From: Bacteroidales bacterium UBA2198
GTDB taxonomy: Bacteria; Bacteroidota; Bacteroidia; Bacteroidales; VadinHA17
Direction of reading: 5' to 3'
Length of the DNA: 16,225 bases
Assembly (NCBI GenBank): GCA_002328625.1
Contig: DCVC01000392.1
Location: 1 to 16,225, forward strand
Part shown: in pieces, positions 1 to 8,046 of the stretch
Position numbering within the stretch: position 1 is the first letter of the stretch
How the letters are laid out: every line of letters begins with the position of its first letter
The notes under the pieces: generated by a model
What the model was told of the DNA's origin: nothing
The model's database searches: none
Seen by the model: only the letters and a program-made list of their open reading frames with translations
Translations under genes and position numbers: made by a program

Positions 1-2
1 TC

Positions 3-2213
3 TTAAGTTCATATCAGGTTGTTCATTGCCAGTCTTTTACTGAAAGGCCAAAGATAGGACTTGCACTTAGCGGAGGGGGTTCTCACGGTATGGCACATAT
101 CGGAGTACTGAAGGTGATGGAGGAAGCAGGCTTAAGGCCTGATTATATTACGGGAGTCAGCATGGGAAGTGTAATTGGAGGAATGTATGCTATTGGTTAT
201 AAAGCTGACAGTCTTGTTAAGATATTAAAAGCCATAAACTGGGATCTTGGTCTTTCAAATAATATCCCGGAAAACAAAGTAGTCATTCATGAGAAAGAGT
301 ATTTTAATAATAGCATTTTATCTCTGCCCATTTCAGCACAGAAAATCAAACTCCCGACCGGACTTATAAACGGACAACAGATTGAAAAACAGCTTAGTTT
401 CTATGCATGGCCTGCTGCTGATATAAATGACTTCTCCAGATTACCTATACCTTTTCTTTGCCTTGGAACAGATATTTTAACCGGAAGAAAGGTAGAACTC
501 AAAACAGGTTATCTTCCTGATGCAATGAGAGCAAGCATTGCCGTGCCAACAATATTTACACCCATAAAGATTGATACTGCGATCCTTATCGATGGAGGAG
601 CAGTCAGAAATTTCGCTGCAGAAGAATTAATTAAGATGGGTGCAGACGCTGTTATAGGTTCATATGTGGGTTTTCATGTTTATACTGAAGAGCAGCTCCA
701 GTCGATGCCCGGGATCATTAAGCAGCTGGGATTTATGAGCAGTCTCCATGATTATGAAAACCAGAGAAAACTCGCTGACATATTGATTGAACCCAGGATA
801 AAAGGTATCCCGTCAACAGTATTTACTAATGTGGATACAATTATTAATATTGGATACAGGTCAGCCCTGCCATATAAAGATAAATTCATTAAACTGGCAG
901 ACTCGCTGAACAGACTGGGGCCACAGAAAAAGCTAAAAAATATCCTTGATAAACAGGAATATACAATCGACAAAATAGAGATATCAGGTAATAATACCAT
1001 TTCTGATGCTCAGATACTCGGAGTTCTGGAAATAAATCCCGGTGAAAAAATTGACAAATACCTTATAAGTGAAAAGATTGATCTTTTATATGGGAAAATC
1101 TGGTTTGAGAAAGTAAAATACCGGATTATTCCAAGGAATGATTCTCTGATATTGGTTATTGACTGCATTGAAAAACCAAAGGCACTACTTTATGGTTCAG
1201 TACATTATAATAATTACTTACGATCAGGTGTAGTATTCAGGGTAACAGTCAGGAATCTGCTGTCACCAGGTTCCCTGATTGATTTTGGCTCATTTTTAGG
1301 TCAGTTCTACAGATTGCGGTTTCGTTACATGCAATTCATTGACCGGAATGAAAAATTCGGATTAACAGCTAATATCTATACTGATAACACACGTATTCCT
1401 TATCTGAGGCTTAGAGGAGAAACTGGTGCATTTCTGAATCGCAACCAATACGCAGGACTGACAATAAGTAAAAGTCTGGAATTGAATGGCATGATGAATC
1501 TGTTGCTAAATACTGAGAATTTGAGTCTTTTTCCTGATTTCGTTACAACAAGTAATTTAAACAGGATTACATATAAATACTCATCTGCTACATTTGATTA
1601 CCTGGTTAATACATTAAATAATAAGCATTTCCCTGACAAAGGCATGATAATTCAAATAGCTCTTGGAACAACAATACTTAACTCCGCAGTAATTAAAACT
1701 GATAATAATAAGTTTATCTACGATGAAAGTGTTCCTGGCAATTTTTCTTTTAAAAGATCTTTTAACTTTTCCGGAAATCTAAAACATTATTTTTCGCATG
1801 AAAGCAAGATGACTTTTGCCTTTTCAGGCAGTGTACTTTATATTCCGGGATCAGAGCAGGACACTGCGGCAGGTAATTATTTCTTTCTTGGGGGTCTGGA
1901 ATCATTAAATAAGAGATCTATTCCGATGGTTGGGTTTCATGCTAATGAAATTCCGGTAAGGAAAACCATTCTCTTTGGAACTGATTTTGATTTTGAGGTT
2001 TCCAAAGATTTCCACATTAGTCTGTTGGCAAATATAGCTGCGGTTCAGGAAAGTGGACTGACTGATTTATCGCTCCTTGCCGGATTTGGTCTGGCCGCAG
2101 GCTATATGTCAGTAATAGGACCCTTAAAGGCTGGTATTATGTATGGTACAAGCAACAGGGAAAGATACTTTAAGGGGTTAAAGAGCTTTATCAGTATCGG
2201 TTACAGGTTTTGA
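3..2213 (+). CDS. Patatin-like phospholipase with POTRA and outer-membrane beta-barrel (type Vd autotransporter-like), 5' partial
   Basis: The gene runs in from the left edge; the frame is open from base 3. The first in-window ATG is at 90, but the patatin oxyanion-hole motif GGGSHG is encoded just upstream at 72-89, so the real start and any signal peptide lie outside the window. Counting from the ATG at 90, the nucleophile elbow GVSMG places catalytic Ser at residue 24, and the dyad Asp is D168 in the DGGA motif. Residues about 290-365 read as a POTRA domain (IEISGNNTIS, then GKIWFEKV). Residues about 370-707 alternate like a BamA/TamA-family beta-barrel and end in an aromatic residue (GYRF). 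This architecture matches the type Vd family (PlpD of Pseudomonas, FplA of Fusobacterium), in which a lipase is exported by its own barrel. Predicted role: outer-membrane or surface phospholipase A. The substrate and whether it is cleaved and released are not visible. The family call is strong. Confidence 0.92.
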   Translation, partial: LSSYQVVHCQSFTERPKIGLALSGGGSHGMAHIGVLKVMEEAGLRPDYITGVSMGSVIGGMYAIGYKADSLVKILKAINWDLGLSNNIPENKVVIHEKEYFNNSILSLPISAQKIKLPTGLINGQQIEKQLSFYAWPAADINDFSRLPIPFLCLGTDILTGRKVELKTGYLPDAMRASIAVPTIFTPIKIDTAILIDGGAVRNFAAEELIKMGADAVIGSYVGFHVYTEEQLQSMPGIIKQLGFMSSLHDYENQRKLADILIEPRIKGIPSTVFTNVDTIINIGYRSALPYKDKFIKLADSLNRLGPQKKLKNILDKQEYTIDKIEISGNNTISDAQILGVLEINPGEKIDKYLISEKIDLLYGKIWFEKVKYRIIPRNDSLILVIDCIEKPKALLYGSVHYNNYLRSGVVFRVTVRNLLSPGSLIDFGSFLGQFYRLRFRYMQFIDRNEKFGLTANIYTDNTRIPYLRLRGETGAFLNRNQYAGLTISKSLELNGMMNLLLNTENLSLFPDFVTTSNLNRITYKYSSATFDYLVNTLNNKHFPDKGMIIQIALGTTILNSAVIKTDNNKFIYDESVPGNFSFKRSFNFSGNLKHYFSHESKMTFAFSGSVLYIPGSEQDTAAGNYFFLGGLESLNKRSIPMVGFHANEIPVRKTILFGTDFDFEVSKDFHISLLANIAAVQESGLTDLSLLAGFGLAAGYMSVIGPLKAGIMYGTSNRERYFKGLKSFISIGYRF

Positions 2214-2312
2214 TGAACTGTCAGAACCGGAACGGCCTGATTGTTGAAGGTATACCAACAAGTTAATTTATTCTCATAAAGTGTCAGGAACCAATAGTGG
2301 AAAGGGATTGTG

Positions 2313-4544
2313 ATGGAAATTGTTAAAATAATACAACAGCATAAAAGGCTCTGCAGGTATGTCTCGGAAAAGAAAATAAAGCAAAGCCTTGATATTCTTA
2401 ATGATATGATTTCTGCTTCGTCCCTGGGCGATCTTCGGGACGAATACAACAATATAGTAACAACTTATAGAAATATGCTCTCTTACACTATTGAGGGCAT
2501 AAATGATCCGGAGCGCAATAAGGTTTATCTGAAACTTAATCAATTAATTCTCGGTCTCTCCGACCGGGTAAGACAGGACATATTGTCACATTTTTCAGGC
2601 TGGCATACATACTGGGTTAAACAACAGGCAGAGAAAGAACAAAAACTGACCGGGAAAACAATTGTAGAAACTGTTGATGATCTGATGTTTAAATCAGACC
2701 TCGATGAGTGGTTAAAGCTTAGTAATGAGATAAATCCTGATCCTGAGTCAGTATTATCGAGAAAGCACAGATACCTTATAAGAAACATATTCAATCACCT
2801 GTGGCTGACTGATTATTACGGGGAAGCCGAAAGCAGTCTCATTAGCATAATAACAAAAACAGGCAAGTTCAGATGGCATGAAACCAGCATATTCATAAGT
2901 GCTATAACATTGAGTGCCCTCAGGACGTGGCAGACTGAAAAACTCATTCATCTGATTGACATTTATGAATCAGGAGAAGACCAGGTGATGGCACGGGCAC
3001 TTTCTGGTCTTATTCTCAATCTGCATTACTATAATGGAAGGATTATGCTTTATCCTGAAATAACGAAAAGGTTCAGAAAAATGACAAAAGATAAGACCTT
3101 CAGGGAGCATTGCAGGATAATTGTTTTGCAGACTATTCGTTCGCGTGAGACTGAAAATCTCAGCAAAAAACTGCATGAAGAGATACTTCCTAAAGTTGCA
3201 AAACTCAGGCCCAGAATTGAAGAAAAGCTAGATCTTGATAATATACTTCCGAAAGACAGAGGTGATGAAAAGAATCCTGACTGGTCAGAGATGTTCAGCG
3301 ACTCGGAAGAAATATTTAAAACTATGGAGGAACTGACAATGCTTCAGATGGAAGGGGCTGATGTTTATATGTCGGCTTTTGCTAACCTGAAACATTTCGA
3401 TTTCTTCAAGGATTTTCAGAATTGGTTTATTCCTTTTTATCCTGATCATGAGGTTGTTAATGAAATATTCAGGGATGATATTCTCGGACCGGGGACTAAT
3501 GAACTGGCGGAAGCTCTATATAAGACTCCCTTTATTTGCAATTCTGACAAGTTTTCACTTCTTCTTAATCTGAAATATCTGCCTTCTGCTCAGAAAAGCA
3601 TGATGCTCAAAGTATTCCGTATGGAGCTTGAAGGTCTTCAACAGCTTGATGATGATGAAAGCTCAACCAGCACTTTCAGGAATTTCAGGACTTTTGTCAC
3701 TCAATATCTTCAGGATGTTTACAGGTTTTTCAAATTATCACCATATAAAAGAGAATTTGAAGATCTCTTCATGGGGAAGCTTGATATTTACAACTCCGAG
3801 TTTTTCAAAATGACTTGTAATTCTGCGGAAGCTGAAGCCGGTCTTGCAGATTATTTCTTCAGCAAGAACTTTTATGATGATGCCCTGGCAATCTTTTTGA
3901 AACAGTTAAATGAAAAACCGGAAGATGCCCAGTTATATGAAAAGACAGGCTACTGCTACCAGCAGATGGCGAACTACGAAGAGGCTTTGAAGTTCTACAG
4001 GAAAGCTGAGTTGATCGACAGAAAAACATGGACGGTTAAGAAGCTGGGATTATGCCTGCGCCGGATTGGACGGACCGGAGAGGCATTGGAGTTCTATCTT
4101 CAGGCATATAACATGGAGCCTGAAAACATCCATACTGTCATAATGATTGCTCATTGTTATCTCGACCTGAAAGATTATGAATCAGCACTGAAGTATTATT
4201 TCAGGGTTGAATATCATGAACCCGGGAACATCAGGATTTTAAGACCAATTGCCTATTGCTATTTTGCCCTCGGAAAGTTTGATGAATCGGAAAAGTATTA
4301 TGAAAGGTTGTCAGCCGGTAAGTTGAATGCACATGATCTGATTAATAAAGGTCACCTTGCACTTTGCAGGGGTAAAAAGAAAGAGGCTGTTGATCTTTAC
4401 CGGCAAAGTATCATCAGCGGGGAGATTAAGAAAGATGAGTTTATGTCAATTTTTTCTGAAGATCAGCCTCTGCTGTTATCTCTTGGCACAAATCCGGATG
4501 ATCTGCCTATTCTTCTTGATTATCTGCTATTTATTATCGATTGA
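2313..4544 (+). CDS. Large TPR-repeat protein of unknown function
   Basis: This is a soluble-looking protein of about 743 residues with no signal peptide or membrane segment. A GTG at 2310 directly precedes an ATG at 2313; I prefer the ATG. The first 500 residues are helical and charged and match no family I recognise. From about residue 505 to 700 there are tandem tetratricopeptide repeats, for example GYCYQQMANYEEALKFYRKA and AHCYLDLKDYESALKYYFRV, with the usual Gly/Ala/Tyr spacing. TPR arrays mediate protein-protein contacts, so a scaffold or adaptor role in the cytoplasm is plausible, but no partner can be named. It lies 99 bases after the patatin gene on the same strand and may be co-transcribed. 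Its 3' end overlaps the convergent Spy-like gene by 18 bases. Confidence 0.85.
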   Translation: MEIVKIIQQHKRLCRYVSEKKIKQSLDILNDMISASSLGDLRDEYNNIVTTYRNMLSYTIEGINDPERNKVYLKLNQLILGLSDRVRQDILSHFSGWHTYWVKQQAEKEQKLTGKTIVETVDDLMFKSDLDEWLKLSNEINPDPESVLSRKHRYLIRNIFNHLWLTDYYGEAESSLISIITKTGKFRWHETSIFISAITLSALRTWQTEKLIHLIDIYESGEDQVMARALSGLILNLHYYNGRIMLYPEITKRFRKMTKDKTFREHCRIIVLQTIRSRETENLSKKLHEEILPKVAKLRPRIEEKLDLDNILPKDRGDEKNPDWSEMFSDSEEIFKTMEELTMLQMEGADVYMSAFANLKHFDFFKDFQNWFIPFYPDHEVVNEIFRDDILGPGTNELAEALYKTPFICNSDKFSLLLNLKYLPSAQKSMMLKVFRMELEGLQQLDDDESSTSTFRNFRTFVTQYLQDVYRFFKLSPYKREFEDLFMGKLDIYNSEFFKMTCNSAEAEAGLADYFFSKNFYDDALAIFLKQLNEKPEDAQLYEKTGYCYQQMANYEEALKFYRKAELIDRKTWTVKKLGLCLRRIGRTGEALEFYLQAYNMEPENIHTVIMIAHCYLDLKDYESALKYYFRVEYHEPGNIRILRPIAYCYFALGKFDESEKYYERLSAGKLNAHDLINKGHLALCRGKKKEAVDLYRQSIISGEIKKDEFMSIFSEDQPLLLSLGTNPDDLPILLDYLLFIID

Positions 4545-5033
4545 TCGCACTGAATCCCGTTTTTGGAATGGAGGTTGTGGCGGAGATGAGCCATCTGGCA
4601 TCCTCCTTCTGTCATATCCTCTCATTCTGTCAATACGAAAATCCGATGAGTCACTGCGACGATCTCTTCTGCCCTGCCTTATCATTTCCTCTCGCCTCGC
4701 ATCCATTTCTTTTAACCTGGCGAGCTGCTCTTTTGTGAGATTCGAGTCAAGTTCTTTTCTTAAAGCTTTCATGTTTGCATCAAACTCTTTTCTGAAAGTC
4801 ATCTGAAGCTCACTGTTTACTTTAGCATATTTATTTAACACTGTCTCAATTTTTGCCTTCTGCTCTTCATCAGGCTGGATGGCCTTATAAAACCCTTCTC
4901 TGAACCGTTCCTCAGAAAAATAAACACGAACCGGCCTGAGCTTATGAAAACGCAACTGGGCCGATGTCAGCATTCCAAGAATAAACCCTATTACAAGAGT
5001 TATTATTACAAGCAAAACCGGTTTAGCTTTCAT
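4527..5033 (-). CDS. Spy/CpxP-like membrane-anchored periplasmic protein
   Basis: This 168-residue protein has an uncleaved-looking N-terminal membrane segment (about residues 5-24), then a helical, highly charged region (41-120). It carries an LTKEQLARLKEM stretch like the LTxxQ motif of the Spy/CpxP/heavy-metal-sensor superfamily. The tail (113-168) is rich in Arg, Asp and Pro and looks disordered. Spy and CpxP are envelope-stress chaperones or sensors, so this one probably acts on the periplasmic face of the inner membrane. It is the last gene of a cluster with an ECF sigma factor and a one-TM protein, separated from the latter by 4 bases, so it may be a sensor or a target of that sigma factor. 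The Spy-like assignment rests on the helical pattern and the short motif only, and no metal site is evident. Confidence 0.7.
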   Translation of the reverse strand: MKAKPVLLVIITLVIGFILGMLTSAQLRFHKLRPVRVYFSEERFREGFYKAIQPDEEQKAKIETVLNKYAKVNSELQMTFRKEFDANMKALRKELDSNLTKEQLARLKEMDARREEMIRQGRRDRRSDSSDFRIDRMRGYDRRRMPDGSSPPQPPFQKRDSVRSIDNK

Positions 5034-5037
5034 AAAT

Positions 5038-5391
5038 TTAGTTACCTGTTAAAAGATAAATGATACTTTCGTCATAGCTGTTGCTCAATCCTATAAAAGA
5101 GTCCAATGAGAATGTCCCTTCCATCAGGAATATCGAAATTAGCAAAATTACAATAGCAGCTATCCCTGTGAGTGCAATCCTGTAGAAAGCAGAGTTCAGG
5201 TTTCTAAGGAATTCCATTTCACTGGCTGCAACATACCCGGAAGCATTTACTCTGTCAAGAATCCTGTCAGCGAATCCTTCCCTGAAGTTAAAATCAATTC
5301 CTGCCCCTTCAAGTTTGCGGGCTGTTACTTCAGTGTCAGCATCTGCATCAAGTGACCTGATAAGCAATTTTTTAATATCTTCAGCTTTCAT
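5038..5391 (-). CDS. Small single-pass membrane protein, putative anti-sigma factor
   Basis: This 117-residue protein has a charged N-terminal region of about 70 residues, one strong transmembrane helix (about 71-91) and a short C-terminal tail of about 25 residues. It starts 5 bases after the ECF sigma gene stop, so the two are surely co-transcribed and probably translationally linked. Position and topology (cytoplasmic N-terminus, one TM) are those of an ECF anti-sigma factor. It contains no Cys and no His-x3-Cys-x2-Cys zinc anti-sigma motif, so it is not a classical ZAS protein, and I cannot assign it to a named family. The function is inferred from context only. Confidence 0.65.
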   Translation of the reverse strand: MKAEDIKKLLIRSLDADADTEVTARKLEGAGIDFNFREGFADRILDRVNASGYVAASEMEFLRNLNSAFYRIALTGIAAIVILLISIFLMEGTFSLDSFIGLSNSYDESIIYLLTGN

Positions 5392-5396
5392 GCCTT

Positions 5397-5957
5397 CTAC
5401 AGTTTTTCCAATATACCTTTAAGTTGTTCCTGTGCTCTCGATAATCTGGAAAGAACAGTTCCTACCGGAAGATCCAGTATTTCAGCAGTTTCTTTTGTCG
5501 AATAACCCTGCAGTAATCTCATTGCAACAATAATCCGAAATTTCGGATCCATCTTTATTAATGCCTTATTTACCAATTCCTTTGCTTCTCGCTTTTCTTC
5601 ATTGTCATGATCAGGAACTTCAAATTCATACATTTCGCTGTTTCCTTTTTGTGAGAACATGGAGAAGAATCTTTTTCTTCTTTTTATCTCATTCAGAGTG
5701 AGATTAACAGCTATCTTTTGAATGTATGTTGACAGTTTTGATTCTCCCCTGAATTCTGATAATGAATTGAATAGTTTTATAAACACCTCCTGCCCAATGT
5801 CCTCTGCAAAAACCGAATCACCAAGCATCCCCTTTACTGTACGGGCTACCATCCTCTGATAACGCTCTACAATCTCGCCGAAGGCAAGTTTGTCGCCACT
5901 GAGAGCCGCTTTAACCAGTTCATTTTCTTCTTTTTGCCTGTACGATTCTCTGATCAC
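5397..5957 (-). CDS. ECF-subfamily RNA polymerase sigma-70 factor
   Basis: This 186-residue protein has sigma region 2 at about residues 22-95 (AEDIGQEVFIKLF, then the FRGESKLSTYIQKIAVN block, where ECF proteins usually have a Trp; here Tyr). A linker of about 30 residues follows, then region 4 at about 128-183 with the helix-turn-helix GYSTKETAEILDLPVGTVLS. There is no region 1 or 3, as expected for ECF factors. The only plausible start is a GTG at 5957: the frame upstream has no ATG before a stop at 5988-5990, and the next Met is at residue 36, inside region 2. It heads a cluster with a one-TM protein and a Spy-like protein, suggesting an envelope-stress regulon. Target promoters are unknown. 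Confidence 0.93.
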   Translation of the reverse strand: MIRESYRQKEENELVKAALSGDKLAFGEIVERYQRMVARTVKGMLGDSVFAEDIGQEVFIKLFNSLSEFRGESKLSTYIQKIAVNLTLNEIKRRKRFFSMFSQKGNSEMYEFEVPDHDNEEKREAKELVNKALIKMDPKFRIIVAMRLLQGYSTKETAEILDLPVGTVLSRLSRAQEQLKGILEKL

Positions 5958-5996
5958 ACTACTTAATAGACAATTATTATTTAGTAATTATTCCCT

Positions 5997-6018
5997 ATTG
6001 TTAATTTTTATTAACAAT
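5997..6018. repeat. Inverted repeat upstream of the ECF sigma gene
   Basis: ATTGTTAA (5997-6004) and TTAACAAT (6011-6018) form a perfect 8-bp inverted repeat around a TTTTTA spacer. It lies in the 97-base gap between the LysM gene stop (6055) and the sigma start (5957). It could be a weak A/T-rich terminator for the upstream transcript, an operator for a dimeric regulator, or chance in an A/T-rich gap. Confidence 0.35.
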
Positions 6019-6054
6019 TGAATTAATACAAAAAGTTAAACAAAACATCATTCC

Positions 6055-8019
6055 TTACCTTGTTCCCAATGACAGATTCTCCTCAATCATTCGTATATCG
6101 TATGTGTTTGTATAGTGAATAAGAAAAAGCTTATGATTTTCAAGTCCATCGATGGTCCTTTTTCTGTGGAAGTCAAATTCGGTCTGGAGGAGATCAGGAT
6201 TATGGATTTCGGGATGTAAAATAAACTCTCTTCCATGAATTGCCAATCCGCTCATGAAGTAATATGCAATATCATATCCCTGCCATGCATAGCTTATTTC
6301 TTTGGGTTCTGTGAGAAACTTATTCCGGAAATGAGTAATGAACCGCTTAACATCATTTCTTGTATAGTCTATCCAGTAAGGAGAATAAACCATCAGGCCA
6401 AGGTCAAAGAAATATTTAGGATCAAGGTTGTCAAGGTTTCGCATATAGGGATAACCAAGAACCTTGATGTCGAATTTCTTTGAAATGGCATGAATATCAG
6501 TAATAGTTTCGCTCATTACCGGTGTATCTTCAGAGGCAATAACAACAACATTTTTCAGTTGATTACTCAGGGCATGTCCCAGGCGACTTATTGAGTCAGT
6601 TCCAAATTTAGATCTGCTGTAAAAAACTATCTCCTTGAACCTGATCTCTTCATAAGGAATCTTATATTTCAGTTCATCAAAAATCATCTTTTTGAAGTTC
6701 TGCACTTCATCATCAATCCCGGTATCATCAGAATGGATGAAAACAAAATTATGGTCATAATATTCGCTTATTTTTTTTGCAATAGTCATTTGATTAACTT
6801 CAAGAGACGGATTTGCCATGAAAAGAGTCGGGTTATTCAACAGGGAAGAATTATTAACCAATGGTACTGGTGAAACAACAGGTATCTCCCTCATCCCGGC
6901 ATATGAAGCAACTAGTGAAAGGTTGCCAGAATGTATCGGACCAATTATTAAATCCATCTTATCAAGCCTGCCTGACCTGATGAGTCTTGTAATTTCCACC
7001 GTATCACTTTGTATATCAAATGCATTAATTGTAACATCAAGACCCAGGGACCGCAAAGTATCAGCAGCAAGCAAAATTCCCTGATACATTTCCAAAAATC
7101 CTATTGACCGGGGATAGATCCAGTCGTTTTGTCGTGTAATTACTTTGAAGGTCTTCTTTCCTTTCACTGATTTTGAAGAGTCAATTTCAATCCTGCGTGC
7201 ATTCTCCTCAATGTAAAAAGGCAGTAATACGGCAACATTCAAAGAGCCGCCAAGATTTGTAACAGGAGTAAACCCATAAGGCCTCTCACGCATTATCACT
7301 TCTCCTTCACCTTCAATAAGTATAGTATCCGGTTCAGCCGGTTCAGCAATCTGATCTGAAGTACGCATTGAGCCAGGGATTCTGATATAATCCCCTACCT
7401 GAGGAAACCGGACATCTCTGTTTTCGCGCCTTAATTCCCTGATTGTAAGTCCGTATTTGCTGGCTATTGAAGAAAGTGTTTCACCTTTGACGACTCTGTG
7501 GTATTTATATCCCTGAACATCAAATTTCTGTCTTTCGTTCATGAACTGCTTTCTCGGGATTTGAATTTCCGCGTTAACAGGCAATTTATTAATCTCAATG
7601 CCGGGATTACTAAGAATTATTTCATTTTCAGATAAGCCATACTTCCTTGATAAATAGTATATTGTTTCGCCCGGTTGAAGTTTATGATATATATACTTTC
7701 CTTCATCTCTTTTATCCGGATCTATGACCGGTGCCTGAACTGGCGGAGGAGAAGCAGGTCTTACCGGTATCCGTAGTGCCTGCCCCTCTTTAACACCATA
7801 TACCACAGGAGGATTTTCTTTTGTAAGTTCGTCAACAGTAACATTGTATGCTCTTGAAATAGAATAGGCTGTCTCCCCTTTCTTAACTGTATGAACAAAA
7901 TAGGGAACACCTGCAATAGTTACCTTATCCTTTGATCTCTCAACAACAACCTGTGCAGCCGTATTGCCATTCGTAAAACAGATGGTAACAAGAATTAAAG
8001 ACATAAAGTACTTTTTCAT
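6055..8019 (-). CDS. LysM-repeat protein fused to a type I periplasmic-binding-fold domain
   Basis: This 654-residue protein has an N-terminal signal peptide (about 1-22, MKKYFMSLILVTICF). Three LysM peptidoglycan-binding repeats follow at about 40-85, 109-155 and 172-215, each opening with a K/QxGET motif and closing with IP. After a linker, residues about 259-640 resemble the Leu/Ile/Val-binding-protein fold (LNVAVLLPFY, YQGILLAAD, LIIGPIHSGN, IPVVSPVP). Comparable fold-plus-wall proteins are seen across Bacteroidota; LpoA in Enterobacteria uses the same fold to activate a penicillin-binding protein. No ABC permease or ATPase gene is nearby, so I infer a cell-wall-anchored sensor or cell-wall-enzyme regulator rather than a transporter. 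It follows purC by 27 bases and is probably in the same transcript. The domains are clear; the role is not. Confidence 0.9.
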   Translation of the reverse strand: MKKYFMSLILVTICFTNGNTAAQVVVERSKDKVTIAGVPYFVHTVKKGETAYSISRAYNVTVDELTKENPPVVYGVKEGQALRIPVRPASPPPVQAPVIDPDKRDEGKYIYHKLQPGETIYYLSRKYGLSENEIILSNPGIEINKLPVNAEIQIPRKQFMNERQKFDVQGYKYHRVVKGETLSSIASKYGLTIRELRRENRDVRFPQVGDYIRIPGSMRTSDQIAEPAEPDTILIEGEGEVIMRERPYGFTPVTNLGGSLNVAVLLPFYIEENARRIEIDSSKSVKGKKTFKVITRQNDWIYPRSIGFLEMYQGILLAADTLRSLGLDVTINAFDIQSDTVEITRLIRSGRLDKMDLIIGPIHSGNLSLVASYAGMREIPVVSPVPLVNNSSLLNNPTLFMANPSLEVNQMTIAKKISEYYDHNFVFIHSDDTGIDDEVQNFKKMIFDELKYKIPYEEIRFKEIVFYSRSKFGTDSISRLGHALSNQLKNVVVIASEDTPVMSETITDIHAISKKFDIKVLGYPYMRNLDNLDPKYFFDLGLMVYSPYWIDYTRNDVKRFITHFRNKFLTEPKEISYAWQGYDIAYYFMSGLAIHGREFILHPEIHNPDLLQTEFDFHRKRTIDGLENHKLFLIHYTNTYDIRMIEENLSLGTR

Positions 8020-8046
8020 AACCTGACAAAAACTATTATAACCAGC

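Noticed and set aside
4357..4806. 149-residue + strand open frame across the TPR/Spy-like junction
   Set aside because: It overlaps two well-supported genes in other frames and its translation is Leu/Ser/Cys-rich with no domain, typical of an antisense shadow.
6055..8019. LysM protein as an amino-acid ABC transporter binding subunit
   Set aside because: The fold is similar, but three wall-binding repeats and the lack of permease or ATPase genes argue against it.
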